Shown piece after piece: positions 17,426-25,173 of a DNA stretch of 64,000 nt. The stretch is from CAWIJJ01 sp963836425 (lineage in GTDB: Bacteria; Acidobacteriota; Terriglobia; Bryobacterales; Bryobacteraceae). The stretch is taken from positions 58,423-122,422 of the forward strand of contig CAWIJJ010000019.1 in NCBI GenBank assembly GCA_963836425.1, in the 5' to 3' direction. A program made the translations under genes and the position numbers. Position 1 is the stretch's first letter; the number at the start of each line of letters is the position of its first letter. The notes below the pieces were generated by a model. The model was not told the origin of the DNA. It made no database searches and saw only the letters and a program-made list of their open reading frames with translations.

Positions 17426-19705
17426 TCAGTTTGCGCGGGCCGCCGCCGGCTTGGCCAGCAGCTCCCGCACCTGTTTCAAATCGGGCAGGGTGGGCTCCAT
17501 CCTGGTGGCCCGGTCCAGGGTCTGCCGCGCGCGTTCTTCCGCACCGGTCTTCAGGTACGCCAGGCTGAGGTGGCAGAGCCGCCGCGCCGTGCTGCGGATT
17601 GCGTTCGCCTCTTCCATTTGCCGCACCGCCAGGCTGTACATGCCGTTCCGGTACAGCACCCAGCCGAGCGTGTCGGTGACGGCGGGGTTGTCTGGAGCGA
17701 GCTCCTTGGCGCGCTGGGCGATGGGCAGGGCCTCACCCGGCAAACCAGTGCTCTCGCACAGCAGATAAGCCAGGTTGTTCAGTGCGATCACGTTGGTCGG
17801 ATCGGCCGCAATCACCCGGCGGTATTGTTCGATGCTGGCTTTGTGATTCCCCTGAATCTCCTCCACCTGGGCCAGCCAGTAACGGGCGGTGACGCTCTGG
17901 CCGTTGCGGTTGAGCACCGACCAGATCCTCTGCCGCGCATCCTGCCACTTGGCTTCGGCCAGATCGAGTTGGGCCAGCGCCAGCGCCGCATCCGTGGAAT
18001 CGGAATCGGCCGTCTGCGACGATAGAAAAGCGGCGCGGGCGCCCGCGTGATCGCCTTGGGCCGAAAGCCACTTGCCCAGGAAGAGCTGCACCGCGGCCGA
18101 ACGCGGCTGCCTCGAGGCGTATTCCCGGATCCTGGCGATTCCGGCGGCGTTCTGATCCTGCCTGGCGTAGGAACGGGCCAGCACCTCCAGCGCGCGTACG
18201 TCGTCGGGCGCCAGTTCGAGCGCCTCTTCGACCGAGGCCCGCGCCCCCTTGAAGTCCTTCTGGTCGAGCTTCAATAAAGCGTCCTGGATCAGCAGGTCCG
18301 GCGTGCGCAGTTCGGTGAGCCCCTGTTGCACGCCGGCTCGCATCTCGTTCACCTTCCCCATGGCCGCGAAGATCCAGTTCCGCTGTACCAGCACGGCCAG
18401 GGACGCCTTCTGCTCCGCGGGCGTCTCATCCAGCACCTGGAGCGCGGTTTTCGAAGCCCCGGTATTGATCAGCAGCCGCGCCAGCACAATCCGCGCCGGC
18501 AGGAATAAGGGGCTCAGCCGCAGGGTTTCGTCGAGTTCCTGCCGCTGGCTGTATGTCAGCCCGCTCTTTTCATACAACCTCGCCTGGAGGAAGTGGGCTT
18601 CGGGCATGTTCTGGTTGGCGTGCAGCACCTGGTCGAGATCGCTCTGCGCATCCACAAACCGGGCGCGATTCAACCGCAGTTCGCTTCTTTGCAGCAGGGC
18701 ATCCATGTCCTTGGAGTTGCGCTTCAGCGCGTCCGTCACCAGTTTCTCGGCATCGTCCGGCCGGTTGACCGCCAGGTAGACATTCACCAGGCGCGTGCGC
18801 GCCGTGCGGTCATCCGGCTGCATTTTGTACAGTCGCTCAAATTCGCGGATCGCTTCCGTCCTTCGGCCTTCCTGGAAGAGAAACATCCCGTAAATCGGCC
18901 AGTAGACTTTTTCGGCATCGCCCGACAGCGCTTTGAAGTGCTCCTCCGCCTGCGCCTTGCGGCCCTCGGAGTTCTCGAGCATGGCCAGGTAGAAAAGCGC
19001 GGGCGCATTCTTGGGCTGAATGCGGAGCGCATGCTGAAACTGCTCTCCGGCTTCGGCCAGGCGGTCCAGGCCGGTATAGAATCTGCCCAGCACGACTAGA
19101 ACATCCGCCGATCCGGGATTCAGCGCGCAGGCGCGCTTCAACAATTCCTCGGCGCCGGCGATATCGCGATCCTGGAGCTTCGCCTGGGCCAGCAGAACGG
19201 CGCCCGCGAGCGACAGCGGCGCTTTCGCCAGAACCTCCTCGAGATGGCGGACGGCGTCTTCATGCTTTCCGAGTTTCAGCTCGGCGAAGGCCAAGGTGTT
19301 GAGTGCCGTCAAATCGGTGGGGGAGGCGTCGAGCAGGAACCGCAGGCGTTTTTCCGCCTCCTCGACCAGGCGCCGGTCTCCCAGCACCGCCAGCAATTCG
19401 GCCAGCTTCTGTTGGGCCTCGGCATGTTTGGGGTTGAGCTCGGTAGCCCGCCGGTAGGCTCCCGCGGCCGAAGCCGCATCGCCCAGGGCGGCAAAGGCAT
19501 TTCCCAGTTGGCATTGCGCCTCGGCATCGCGGGGCATTGCCTGAATCGCGTTTTTGAATTCGAGGGCGGCCCGCCGGTAGTCCCCCCCCTTCATCAACCG
19601 GACGCCCGCCGCCATGGATCGGGCGTGCGCCTTTTCCGGAGACTGCGAGCAGCCCGCGGCGAGCAACAAAACTACGGGCAGTAAAACGAATTTCAAAAAT
19701 CGCAT
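17426..19705 (-). CDS. prsT: PrsT-type TPR-repeat lipoprotein of the PEP-CTERM system
   Basis: Starting at the ATG at 19705, the 759-residue protein opens with a lipoprotein signal peptide (FVLLPVVLLLAAGCSQSP; lipobox LAAGC, acylated Cys near residue 19). The rest is nearly continuous tetratricopeptide repeats, about 18-20, with typical units such as AQCQLGNAFAALGDAASAAG. Length and layout match the PEP-CTERM system TPR lipoprotein family (TIGR02917). It probably scaffolds polysaccharide or protein export at the outer membrane. Its ATG shares one base with the stop of the sugar transferase gene (TAATG on the minus strand), so translation is coupled. A 170-bp gap separates it from the PEP-CTERM gene. 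Confidence 0.88.
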   Translation of the reverse strand: MRFLKFVLLPVVLLLAAGCSQSPEKAHARSMAAGVRLMKGGDYRRAALEFKNAIQAMPRDAEAQCQLGNAFAALGDAASAAGAYRRATELNPKHAEAQQKLAELLAVLGDRRLVEEAEKRLRFLLDASPTDLTALNTLAFAELKLGKHEDAVRHLEEVLAKAPLSLAGAVLLAQAKLQDRDIAGAEELLKRACALNPGSADVLVVLGRFYTGLDRLAEAGEQFQHALRIQPKNAPALFYLAMLENSEGRKAQAEEHFKALSGDAEKVYWPIYGMFLFQEGRRTEAIREFERLYKMQPDDRTARTRLVNVYLAVNRPDDAEKLVTDALKRNSKDMDALLQRSELRLNRARFVDAQSDLDQVLHANQNMPEAHFLQARLYEKSGLTYSQRQELDETLRLSPLFLPARIVLARLLINTGASKTALQVLDETPAEQKASLAVLVQRNWIFAAMGKVNEMRAGVQQGLTELRTPDLLIQDALLKLDQKDFKGARASVEEALELAPDDVRALEVLARSYARQDQNAAGIARIREYASRQPRSAAVQLFLGKWLSAQGDHAGARAAFLSSQTADSDSTDAALALAQLDLAEAKWQDARQRIWSVLNRNGQSVTARYWLAQVEEIQGNHKASIEQYRRVIAADPTNVIALNNLAYLLCESTGLPGEALPIAQRAKELAPDNPAVTDTLGWVLYRNGMYSLAVRQMEEANAIRSTARRLCHLSLAYLKTGAEERARQTLDRATRMEPTLPDLKQVRELLAKPAAARAN

Positions 19706-21114
19706 TACCGGGCACCCCTGCCGGCCACCAGGATCCGCATGGTTTTCAGGACCACGACAGCATCGAAGAATACCGACATATTTTTGAGATAAAAGAGATC
19801 GTACTCGAGCTTGCGGAAGGCGTCTTCCGTGCTCGCGCCATACGGGAACTGCACCTGCGCCCACCCGGTCAGGCCGGGACGCACCGAATGCCGCTCATCG
19901 TAGTAGGAGACCAGTTCGCGCAGCCGGTCCACAAAAACGGGCCGCTCCGGACGAGGCCCGACAAAACTCATGTCTCCCCGAATCACGTTGATGAACTGCG
20001 GCAGTTCATCGAGCCGGTACTTGCGGAGATGCCGCCCCACCCGGGTGACGCGGGGATCGTCCTTGGTGGCCCACTGCGCACCGGCCTTTTCGGCGTCCAT
20101 TCTCATGGAACGGAACTTTATCACGTTGAAGTGCCTGCCTCGCAAACCGACGCGCGTTTGCGAAAAGATGACCGGCCCTTTCGAATCCAGGCGGACCACC
20201 AGCGCCACCAGCAGCATCACCGGAGAGGAAAGCACCAGCCCGAGCAGGCCGAACGCCAGGTCGATGGCCCGCTTCAACACCAGCGTCATCCTGGAACGGC
20301 GGAACCCATCCGAAAAAATGAACCAGCTTGGCCGGACCATGTTCAGCCAGATGTGGCCGCTCAGGGCGGATACGGTGGAGTGGGCATCTTCGACTGAAAT
20401 GCCTTCGACGCGCATTCTGACCAGTTCGGCGATTGGCAGCGCGCCGCGCCGGTCCTCCATGGCTACGACAATGCGCGAGACCTGGTGCTGGCGGACGACG
20501 GACTCCAGGCGGTCCATGCCGCCCAGGACGGGATGGCCAAGCAGGCTTGCGCCTGCGCCAACCGCCGCCGACGGGGCGCATTCCAGAAATCCGACCACGT
20601 TGATGTTCAGGTCGCCCCGGCGCGCCAGCTCGCGCACCGCGGTCAGCGCCAGGTCCTGCGCGCCGAGGATCAGAAGATTCTGCCTCGGCGCCGCCACCTG
20701 CCACGCCTTGTCGAGCGCTACCCGCGCGATCAGAACGAAGCCGGCCACGACCAGCGCGCTGATGAAGAAAACACCACGGCCGATCAGCAGGGAAGGAAAC
20801 ACGAAGTACATCAGCCCCAGAAAGAGCGACGCCGCGCCCAGCGACTGGCCGAGGCAGATCAACTGATCGCGGCGCAGGCGGACGGCGTTGAGATCGTAAA
20901 GATCGCTGTAATAAAAACAGACCTGCACGGTAATTACGAAGATCAACGCCTGAAGGGCAAACTCGGGCGCTTCCACATAGGAGGCGAATTCCGACGGGCT
21001 GGCCCAGAATCGCAGACGCACCCCGACCAGGAGCCCGAGCACGATGAATCCTCCTTCGAGAATCACCAGGAGCAGACTTTTGGGAGAAACGTACTGGCTG
21101 AAAATCCGAATCAT
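19705..21114 (-). CDS. Polyprenyl-phosphate sugar-1-phosphate transferase (EpsB/WbaP-like), exosortase-associated
   Basis: The 469-residue protein starts at ATG 21114 (MIRIFSQYVSPKSLLLVILE). Four N-terminal membrane spans are followed by a cytoplasmic Rossmann-like domain (NLLILGAQDLALTAVREL) and a C-terminal bacterial sugar transferase domain: KRAIDLAFGLLGLVLSSPVM membrane hairpin, then FNVIKFRSMRMDAE, RKYRLDELPQFINVIRGDMS and VGPRPERP, which carry the catalytic basic and acidic residues. It should load the first sugar onto undecaprenyl phosphate. It fits the exosortase-associated TIGR03013 group. It is 26 bp after the beta-barrel gene. A much longer frame to 21537 is not the real start. Confidence 0.9.
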   Translation of the reverse strand: MIRIFSQYVSPKSLLLVILEGGFIVLGLLVGVRLRFWASPSEFASYVEAPEFALQALIFVITVQVCFYYSDLYDLNAVRLRRDQLICLGQSLGAASLFLGLMYFVFPSLLIGRGVFFISALVVAGFVLIARVALDKAWQVAAPRQNLLILGAQDLALTAVRELARRGDLNINVVGFLECAPSAAVGAGASLLGHPVLGGMDRLESVVRQHQVSRIVVAMEDRRGALPIAELVRMRVEGISVEDAHSTVSALSGHIWLNMVRPSWFIFSDGFRRSRMTLVLKRAIDLAFGLLGLVLSSPVMLLVALVVRLDSKGPVIFSQTRVGLRGRHFNVIKFRSMRMDAEKAGAQWATKDDPRVTRVGRHLRKYRLDELPQFINVIRGDMSFVGPRPERPVFVDRLRELVSYYDERHSVRPGLTGWAQVQFPYGASTEDAFRKLEYDLFYLKNMSVFFDAVVVLKTMRILVAGRGAR

Positions 21115-21140
21115 TTTCGTGAGTGAGGTTCTTCGGACAC

Positions 21141-22514
21141 TTACTGCCTGAGCGCCTGACCCGGCGACCAGACGATGGATACCCTGGCCATGTGCTGTCC
21201 TCCCTGAACATTGTTCATCGCGATGCCGCGCGGGCCGATAAACGGAAAACCGCTCAGGTACGCATACTCCGTGGCAAGCGAGAAGCGGGAGCCCAGCTTG
21301 CGGTTCAGCGACGCTCCGGCACGCCACGCATTGACCGTGGGGAAGGCGGTCGCAATGAACCGCTGCTGGCCGAAGTTGGCGGAAACCGACCAGGAACGCC
21401 CGGCCGGACTCCAGTTCCACGCCCCGGTACTGGAAATCGAGGCAATCGCACCCAGGGCATAGGCATCGCTGATGGCCCGTTCCACGGATGCCAGGAACGT
21501 GTGGGACTGCAATTTGTAGCCGATGGCGCCGCCCCATTCGTATTGCGGCCCTACCGGCAGATCAAAGGTTTCGCGGATGCCGGTAATGACTCCCATGCCG
21601 CCTCGCAGTTTGATCATCCAGTGCCTGCCGATCGCATGGCCCACGGCAACGCTTGCCGCCGACGAATACGCATCCTGCAAATTCGACATCGAGCGCGAAC
21701 TGGTGAGGTCGAGACTCACGCTTGTGGCCGGCGTTAACAGATAGGCCATGCCCAGGTCCGCCGATCCGGTGGTGGTATGGGAAAGTAAGAATACGGCCTG
21801 CGCAGCGGGTTCGTTCGCATCTCTCAGATTCTGCGCCCGGCTGGCCACCATGCTGGCGCGAAAAGTCAGCCGCGAAGAAAGCGAGTAGGTCATGCTAACC
21901 TGCGCCGAGGCCATCAACATACGGTCGCCATAGATCAGCATTCCGGCCGGGGACTCGATCAGGGGAGCGCCGGTCAGCAGCGCGGCGAGCTGGTTATTCG
22001 TGAAGTTACCGCCGATAATCGCGCCGGCCAGGTCGTCAAAGGTGGCCGGGAAGGCGGCCACGCTTGCCAGTCTGCCCGGCAGGAACAGCGTATTTCTCAG
22101 GGAGGATTCCTCGCCGGAAAACGACAGGTTGAACGCCAGCCGGGGAGTAAGATGCCGGTTCCAGTTAAACGTCAGGACGTGATTGAAGGAACTGCCGCTG
22201 ATGCTCTGGATACTTCCGGCATAAGAAGGCGTGTAAGTGAACGACACGCCGGAACGCTCGCCGGATCTCAGATATTGCAGCGTGGCGCTGCCGCCGAGGC
22301 CTATATTGTCGGTTGACTGGCCCTGGCCCGGCGCGGCGAGCCCTCCCGGTGGATACGAATAATAGGTCGTGTAGATCGACACATTCTGCAACCGCATTCC
22401 CCCCGGACTCGGATCCAGCGGGCTTACCTTTTCCAGAATGGCGTCGGACTGCGCCGCGGCGATGCCGCTTCCGAAGGTTCCGGCCAAAATCAATAAGAGA
22501 GTAGCTCGCTGCAT
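21141..22514 (-). CDS. Outer-membrane beta-barrel protein of the exopolysaccharide locus
   Basis: The ATG at 22514 begins a signal peptide (MQRATLLLILAGTFGSGIAA, cleavage near AAA-QS). The remaining about 435 residues show alternating hydrophobic strands and ending pattern ARVSIVWSPGQALRQ, consistent with a transmembrane beta-barrel. Segments such as NHVLTFNWNRHLTPRLAFNL resemble the barrel proteins (BBP2/Gcw_chp-like) often encoded beside exosortase loci. It is the first gene of the minus-strand transcript and faces the exosortase gene across a 269-bp divergent region. It may form the outer-membrane polymer exit or an adhesin anchor; that is inference. No family name can be given safely. Confidence 0.75.
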   Translation of the reverse strand: MQRATLLLILAGTFGSGIAAAQSDAILEKVSPLDPSPGGMRLQNVSIYTTYYSYPPGGLAAPGQGQSTDNIGLGGSATLQYLRSGERSGVSFTYTPSYAGSIQSISGSSFNHVLTFNWNRHLTPRLAFNLSFSGEESSLRNTLFLPGRLASVAAFPATFDDLAGAIIGGNFTNNQLAALLTGAPLIESPAGMLIYGDRMLMASAQVSMTYSLSSRLTFRASMVASRAQNLRDANEPAAQAVFLLSHTTTGSADLGMAYLLTPATSVSLDLTSSRSMSNLQDAYSSAASVAVGHAIGRHWMIKLRGGMGVITGIRETFDLPVGPQYEWGGAIGYKLQSHTFLASVERAISDAYALGAIASISSTGAWNWSPAGRSWSVSANFGQQRFIATAFPTVNAWRAGASLNRKLGSRFSLATEYAYLSGFPFIGPRGIAMNNVQGGQHMARVSIVWSPGQALRQ

Positions 22515-22783
22515 GAATGTACCCGATCGGTCCGATCGGAGTGGGCAATTCACCTTCCATCGCAAACGAGCCTCGACACTGAGCCGCGGGCTGCTTGTTT
22601 CCCGTTCGTCCCTGGTATTGCGGCCCGTCTCGCGCCGCCGGCTCTGTTTTGGCCGGGGCCCGGCAAAGCGGCGCGCTTCATCGGAAAGAAACTTTGGCAC
22701 ATAGTACAAATGTTTCGCGCCGCCACCGGTCTCCGGCGGTTACGGCGCGTGAGGCATCAGACCGCAATCGTCTGGAAGGAGAA
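22515..22783. promoter_or_regulatory. Divergent promoter region between beta-barrel and exosortase genes
   Basis: This 269-bp stretch separates two genes read in opposite directions and must carry both promoters. It contains a short inverted repeat (CCGATCGGTCCGATCGG, 22519-22535) close to the beta-barrel start. A weak sigma-54-like string (22650-22665, plus strand) has the right spacing but poor -12 sequence. No coding potential was found. Confidence 0.5.
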
Positions 22784-23623
22784 ATGCAACTCCGACAGCA
22801 TTTGCGATCTCACCTCCTCCGAGTCGAGTGGGCCGGCCTGATAGCGCTGATCGGATTGGTATATTCCGGCGTGCTGCGCGACTTGTTCCTCGATTGCTGG
22901 CGCGATCCGGCTCTTTCACAGGGGCTGCTGATTCCGCCGCTGGCGCTATGTATCGCCTGGCTGCGGCGATCCCGGACTCTCGCGCAGCAGGCTCAAGCCG
23001 ATAACCGGGGGCTGCTCGCCGTCGCGCTGGCATCGGTTCTTTATCTCGCCGGCAGGGTGGGAGCGGAATACTTCCTGATGCGGATCTCGTTCATCGTGCT
23101 GCTGGCCGGCATGATCTGGACGTTTTGGGGCACCCGCCGGCTGCGTTCGCTTGCCTTGCCGTTTCTCCTGTTGAGCACCATGATCCCGCTGCCGAAGGTA
23201 GTCTACAACTCGCTGGCGACGCCCCTGCAACTCCTCGCCTCGGATGTTTCCGCCTCTATCGCGCGTGACCTAGGCGTGACCGTTTATCGCGAGGGCAACG
23301 TGATCAGCCTGGCCGCCATTACGCTGGGCGTGGAAGACGCGTGCAGCGGCCTGACGTCGCTCTCGTGCCTGCTCGTTGCCGGCACGTTACTCGGCTTCCT
23401 TCTCTGTACGCGGCTGCCCTGCCGCGCCTTGCTGATGGGCACGGCGATTCCACTCGCGATCGGGGTTAACATCCTGCGCATCACCGGAACCGCCCTGCTG
23501 GCCGATTACCGTCCGGAGTATGCCTTCGGTTTCTATCACTCGTTTTCGGGCTGGTTGGTGTTTGTGCTCGGATTCTTCTGTTTGTACGTGTTCGCGAAAG
23601 CGCTGCATGGTTTACTCGACTGA
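22784..23623 (+). CDS. xrt: Exosortase (membrane cysteine transpeptidase-like sorting enzyme)
   Basis: The ATG at 22784, preceded by GGAAGGAG, gives a 279-residue protein with about eight membrane spans. The three catalytic residues of the exosortase/archaeosortase family are all present: Cys187 in GVEDACSGLTSL, Arg232 in VNILRITGTALL and His252 in FGFYHSFSGWLVF. It processes PEP-CTERM proteins such as the one at 16.6-17.3 kb. It is not fused to EpsI; a separate EpsI gene overlaps its last 17 bp. Gene neighbours (PrsT, EpsB-like, Wzz-like, TIGR03097-like) fit the exosortase A setting, but assigning the subtype would need a model search. Confidence 0.93.
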   Translation: MQLRQHLRSHLLRVEWAGLIALIGLVYSGVLRDLFLDCWRDPALSQGLLIPPLALCIAWLRRSRTLAQQAQADNRGLLAVALASVLYLAGRVGAEYFLMRISFIVLLAGMIWTFWGTRRLRSLALPFLLLSTMIPLPKVVYNSLATPLQLLASDVSASIARDLGVTVYREGNVISLAAITLGVEDACSGLTSLSCLLVAGTLLGFLLCTRLPCRALLMGTAIPLAIGVNILRITGTALLADYRPEYAFGFYHSFSGWLVFVLGFFCLYVFAKALHGLLD

Positions 23624-24278
23624 AATTCGTCTGCTTCTGATCGGCGCCTGCCTCGGTGCCGCCCTGCTCGGCGGCAGCGCTGCCGGCCGCCGCCTCCCCG
23701 ACCGGCTGGCCGCGCCGCTGGAGACGATCGATACCGAGATCGCGGGCTGGACCGCCGCCGAGCAACAGCTTCTGCCGCCGCCGATCATAGAGAAGCTGCA
23801 ACCCTCCAGTTATATCTCCAGGACTTACCGGAAACAGGATCGGGAACTCAACCTGTTTGTCGCGTATTACGCCCAGCAGCGCGCCGGCGAGACGATGCAT
23901 TCGCCTAAAGTCTGCTTGCCCGGCAACGGCTGGGAAATCGAGCAGCAGGGATCGGCCATGATTTTAGTAGACCGCCAACGTACCAGGGTGAACCAGTATC
24001 ATGTTCAGAACTCCGGGCGCCATCAGTTGGTACTCTACTGGTATCAATCGCAGAAGCGGGTCATTGCCAGCGAGTATCTCGGGAAGGTTCTGTTGATCCG
24101 GGACGCCCTGATGAGCGGACACATTTCCGGCTCCATTGTCAGGATCACCCTTACGGATGAACCCTCTTCCGCCAAAGAGGGCGCGGCCTTCGCGGAAGCG
24201 GTGATTCCCCAAGTTCAACGCTGTCTCGCCGCGGACTATACCCCTGCGGCAGGTAGCAGCCTTTCCAGAACGTTTTAG
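23607..24278 (+). CDS. epsI: EpsI-family protein (DUF3485), exosortase partner
   Basis: Starting at ATG 23607, inside the end of the exosortase gene, the 223-residue protein has one N-terminal membrane span (LLLIGACLGAALLGGSAAG) and a periplasmic DUF3485 domain with LNLFVAYYAQQRAGETMHSP, VCLPGNGWEIEQQGSAMI and HQLVLYWYQSQKRVIASEY. These are hallmarks of EpsI, which is found fused to or beside exosortases in many species. The 17-bp overlap points to coupled translation. The gene ends the plus-strand transcript; beyond it lie only pseudogene remnants. Confidence 0.9.
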   Translation: MVYSTEIRLLLIGACLGAALLGGSAAGRRLPDRLAAPLETIDTEIAGWTAAEQQLLPPPIIEKLQPSSYISRTYRKQDRELNLFVAYYAQQRAGETMHSPKVCLPGNGWEIEQQGSAMILVDRQRTRVNQYHVQNSGRHQLVLYWYQSQKRVIASEYLGKVLLIRDALMSGHISGSIVRITLTDEPSSAKEGAAFAEAVIPQVQRCLAADYTPAAGSSLSRTF

Positions 24279-24350
24279 TGTCCTGAGCAAAAATACGCTG
24301 CATAAGTCTGGAAAGGGCGCATACTTGAACCGCGGGTCGGAAGACATTAG

Positions 24351-24434
24351 TTCGCGGAGAAGCTGGAAGCCATCATTGGGCTTTATCTCAACTCGCCGGA
24401 ACACGCCATCGTGCTGTGCGCCGATGAAAGAGCG
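24351..24434 (+). mobile_element. Remnant of an IS630-family transposase
   Basis: One frame reads FAEKLEAIIGLYLNSPEHAI then VLCADE. This is a close match to the conserved block of IS630-type transposases that precedes the DEKSQIQALDRTQ motif, including the first catalytic aspartate (CADE). A stop codon lies immediately upstream and the frame loses similarity after 24434. Only about 28 codons remain. No terminal repeats were identified. Confidence 0.6.
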
Positions 24435-24522
24435 CACCGTGCTGGATAATGGTTAATCTGTTCGCCGCAGACCACTAGAACCGCGCGGTTGTGTGGTTAT
24501 TTCTAAGTGGATAAGTGCTCGG

Positions 24523-25161
24523 TGTCGGGCTTCGGCGGCGGCCAGTACCTGGTGTGGAACCTCAGCGGCCACATGGTGGTGCGCATCACCAATACCAACG
24601 GGCTTCCAACGCGGTCATGAGCGGAATCTTCTTCGGCGGCGCGGGGGCCACCACCCCGGCCAGCGCTTCCGCTTGCTTCCTCAAGACCAATGTCAGCACC
24701 ACCGGAACCTGGCATGGCGTCTACGGAGCGGACGGCTTCAACATCATCGGTGTCGCGGACAGTTCTCCCGCTTACTTCACCCTGACTCCCGCCGGGAATG
24801 CCGTCTACACCTGGGCGGCTTCGACCACCGATCCGCGCGCGTGCAGAAGGCCTCCTCCTCCACCGCCCGCGTGGCCGCCTGCTGGTACTCGTACGGTTCG
24901 TTCACGATCGACCTGGTCTTAGAGGACACCGCCGTCCACCAGGTCGCGCTCTACCTGCTGGACTTCGATAAGTGCGGCGGCGGGCGCACGCAAAGGGTGG
25001 ACATCCTGAATGCGAGCGGCACCGGGCTCGATACGCGCCAGGTATCGGCCTTGAGCGGCGGCCAATACCTGGTATGGAACCTGAGCGGCCACGTGATCGT
25101 GCGCATCACCAGCACCAACGCGGCTTCCAACGCGGTCATGAGCGGAATCTTCTTCCGGTGA
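24523..25161 (+). pseudogene. Decayed tandem-domain surface protein gene
   Basis: Three pieces in different frames join into one protein. They contain about 1.2 copies of a domain that ends GGQYLVWNLSGHVIVRIT and NAVMSGIFF; the end of the first copy (about 24530-24635) and of the second (25047-25160) are nearly the same. Compared with the second copy, the first lost one base near 24600 (GCGG to GGG); another base is missing near 24840 (before VQKASSS). No start codon or signal peptide is left. The domain (WHGVYGADGFNIIG, YTWAASTTDPRA, VALYLLDFD) is known from long repeat proteins of Acidobacteria and Planctomycetes. It converges on the NHL gene, 12 bp away. Confidence 0.65.
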
Positions 25162-25173
25162 TCCGGGAGCTAC

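Noticed and set aside
19865..21537. Long N-terminal extensions of the sugar transferase and TPR lipoprotein frames
   Set aside because: The upstream parts are shadows of the neighbouring genes; the chosen starts give a membrane span or lipobox directly and coupled stop/start overlaps.
22650..22665. Sigma-54-like string before the exosortase gene
   Set aside because: GG-N10-GC spacing holds, but the -12 half lacks TT and the stretch is nearly all G and C, so chance is likely.
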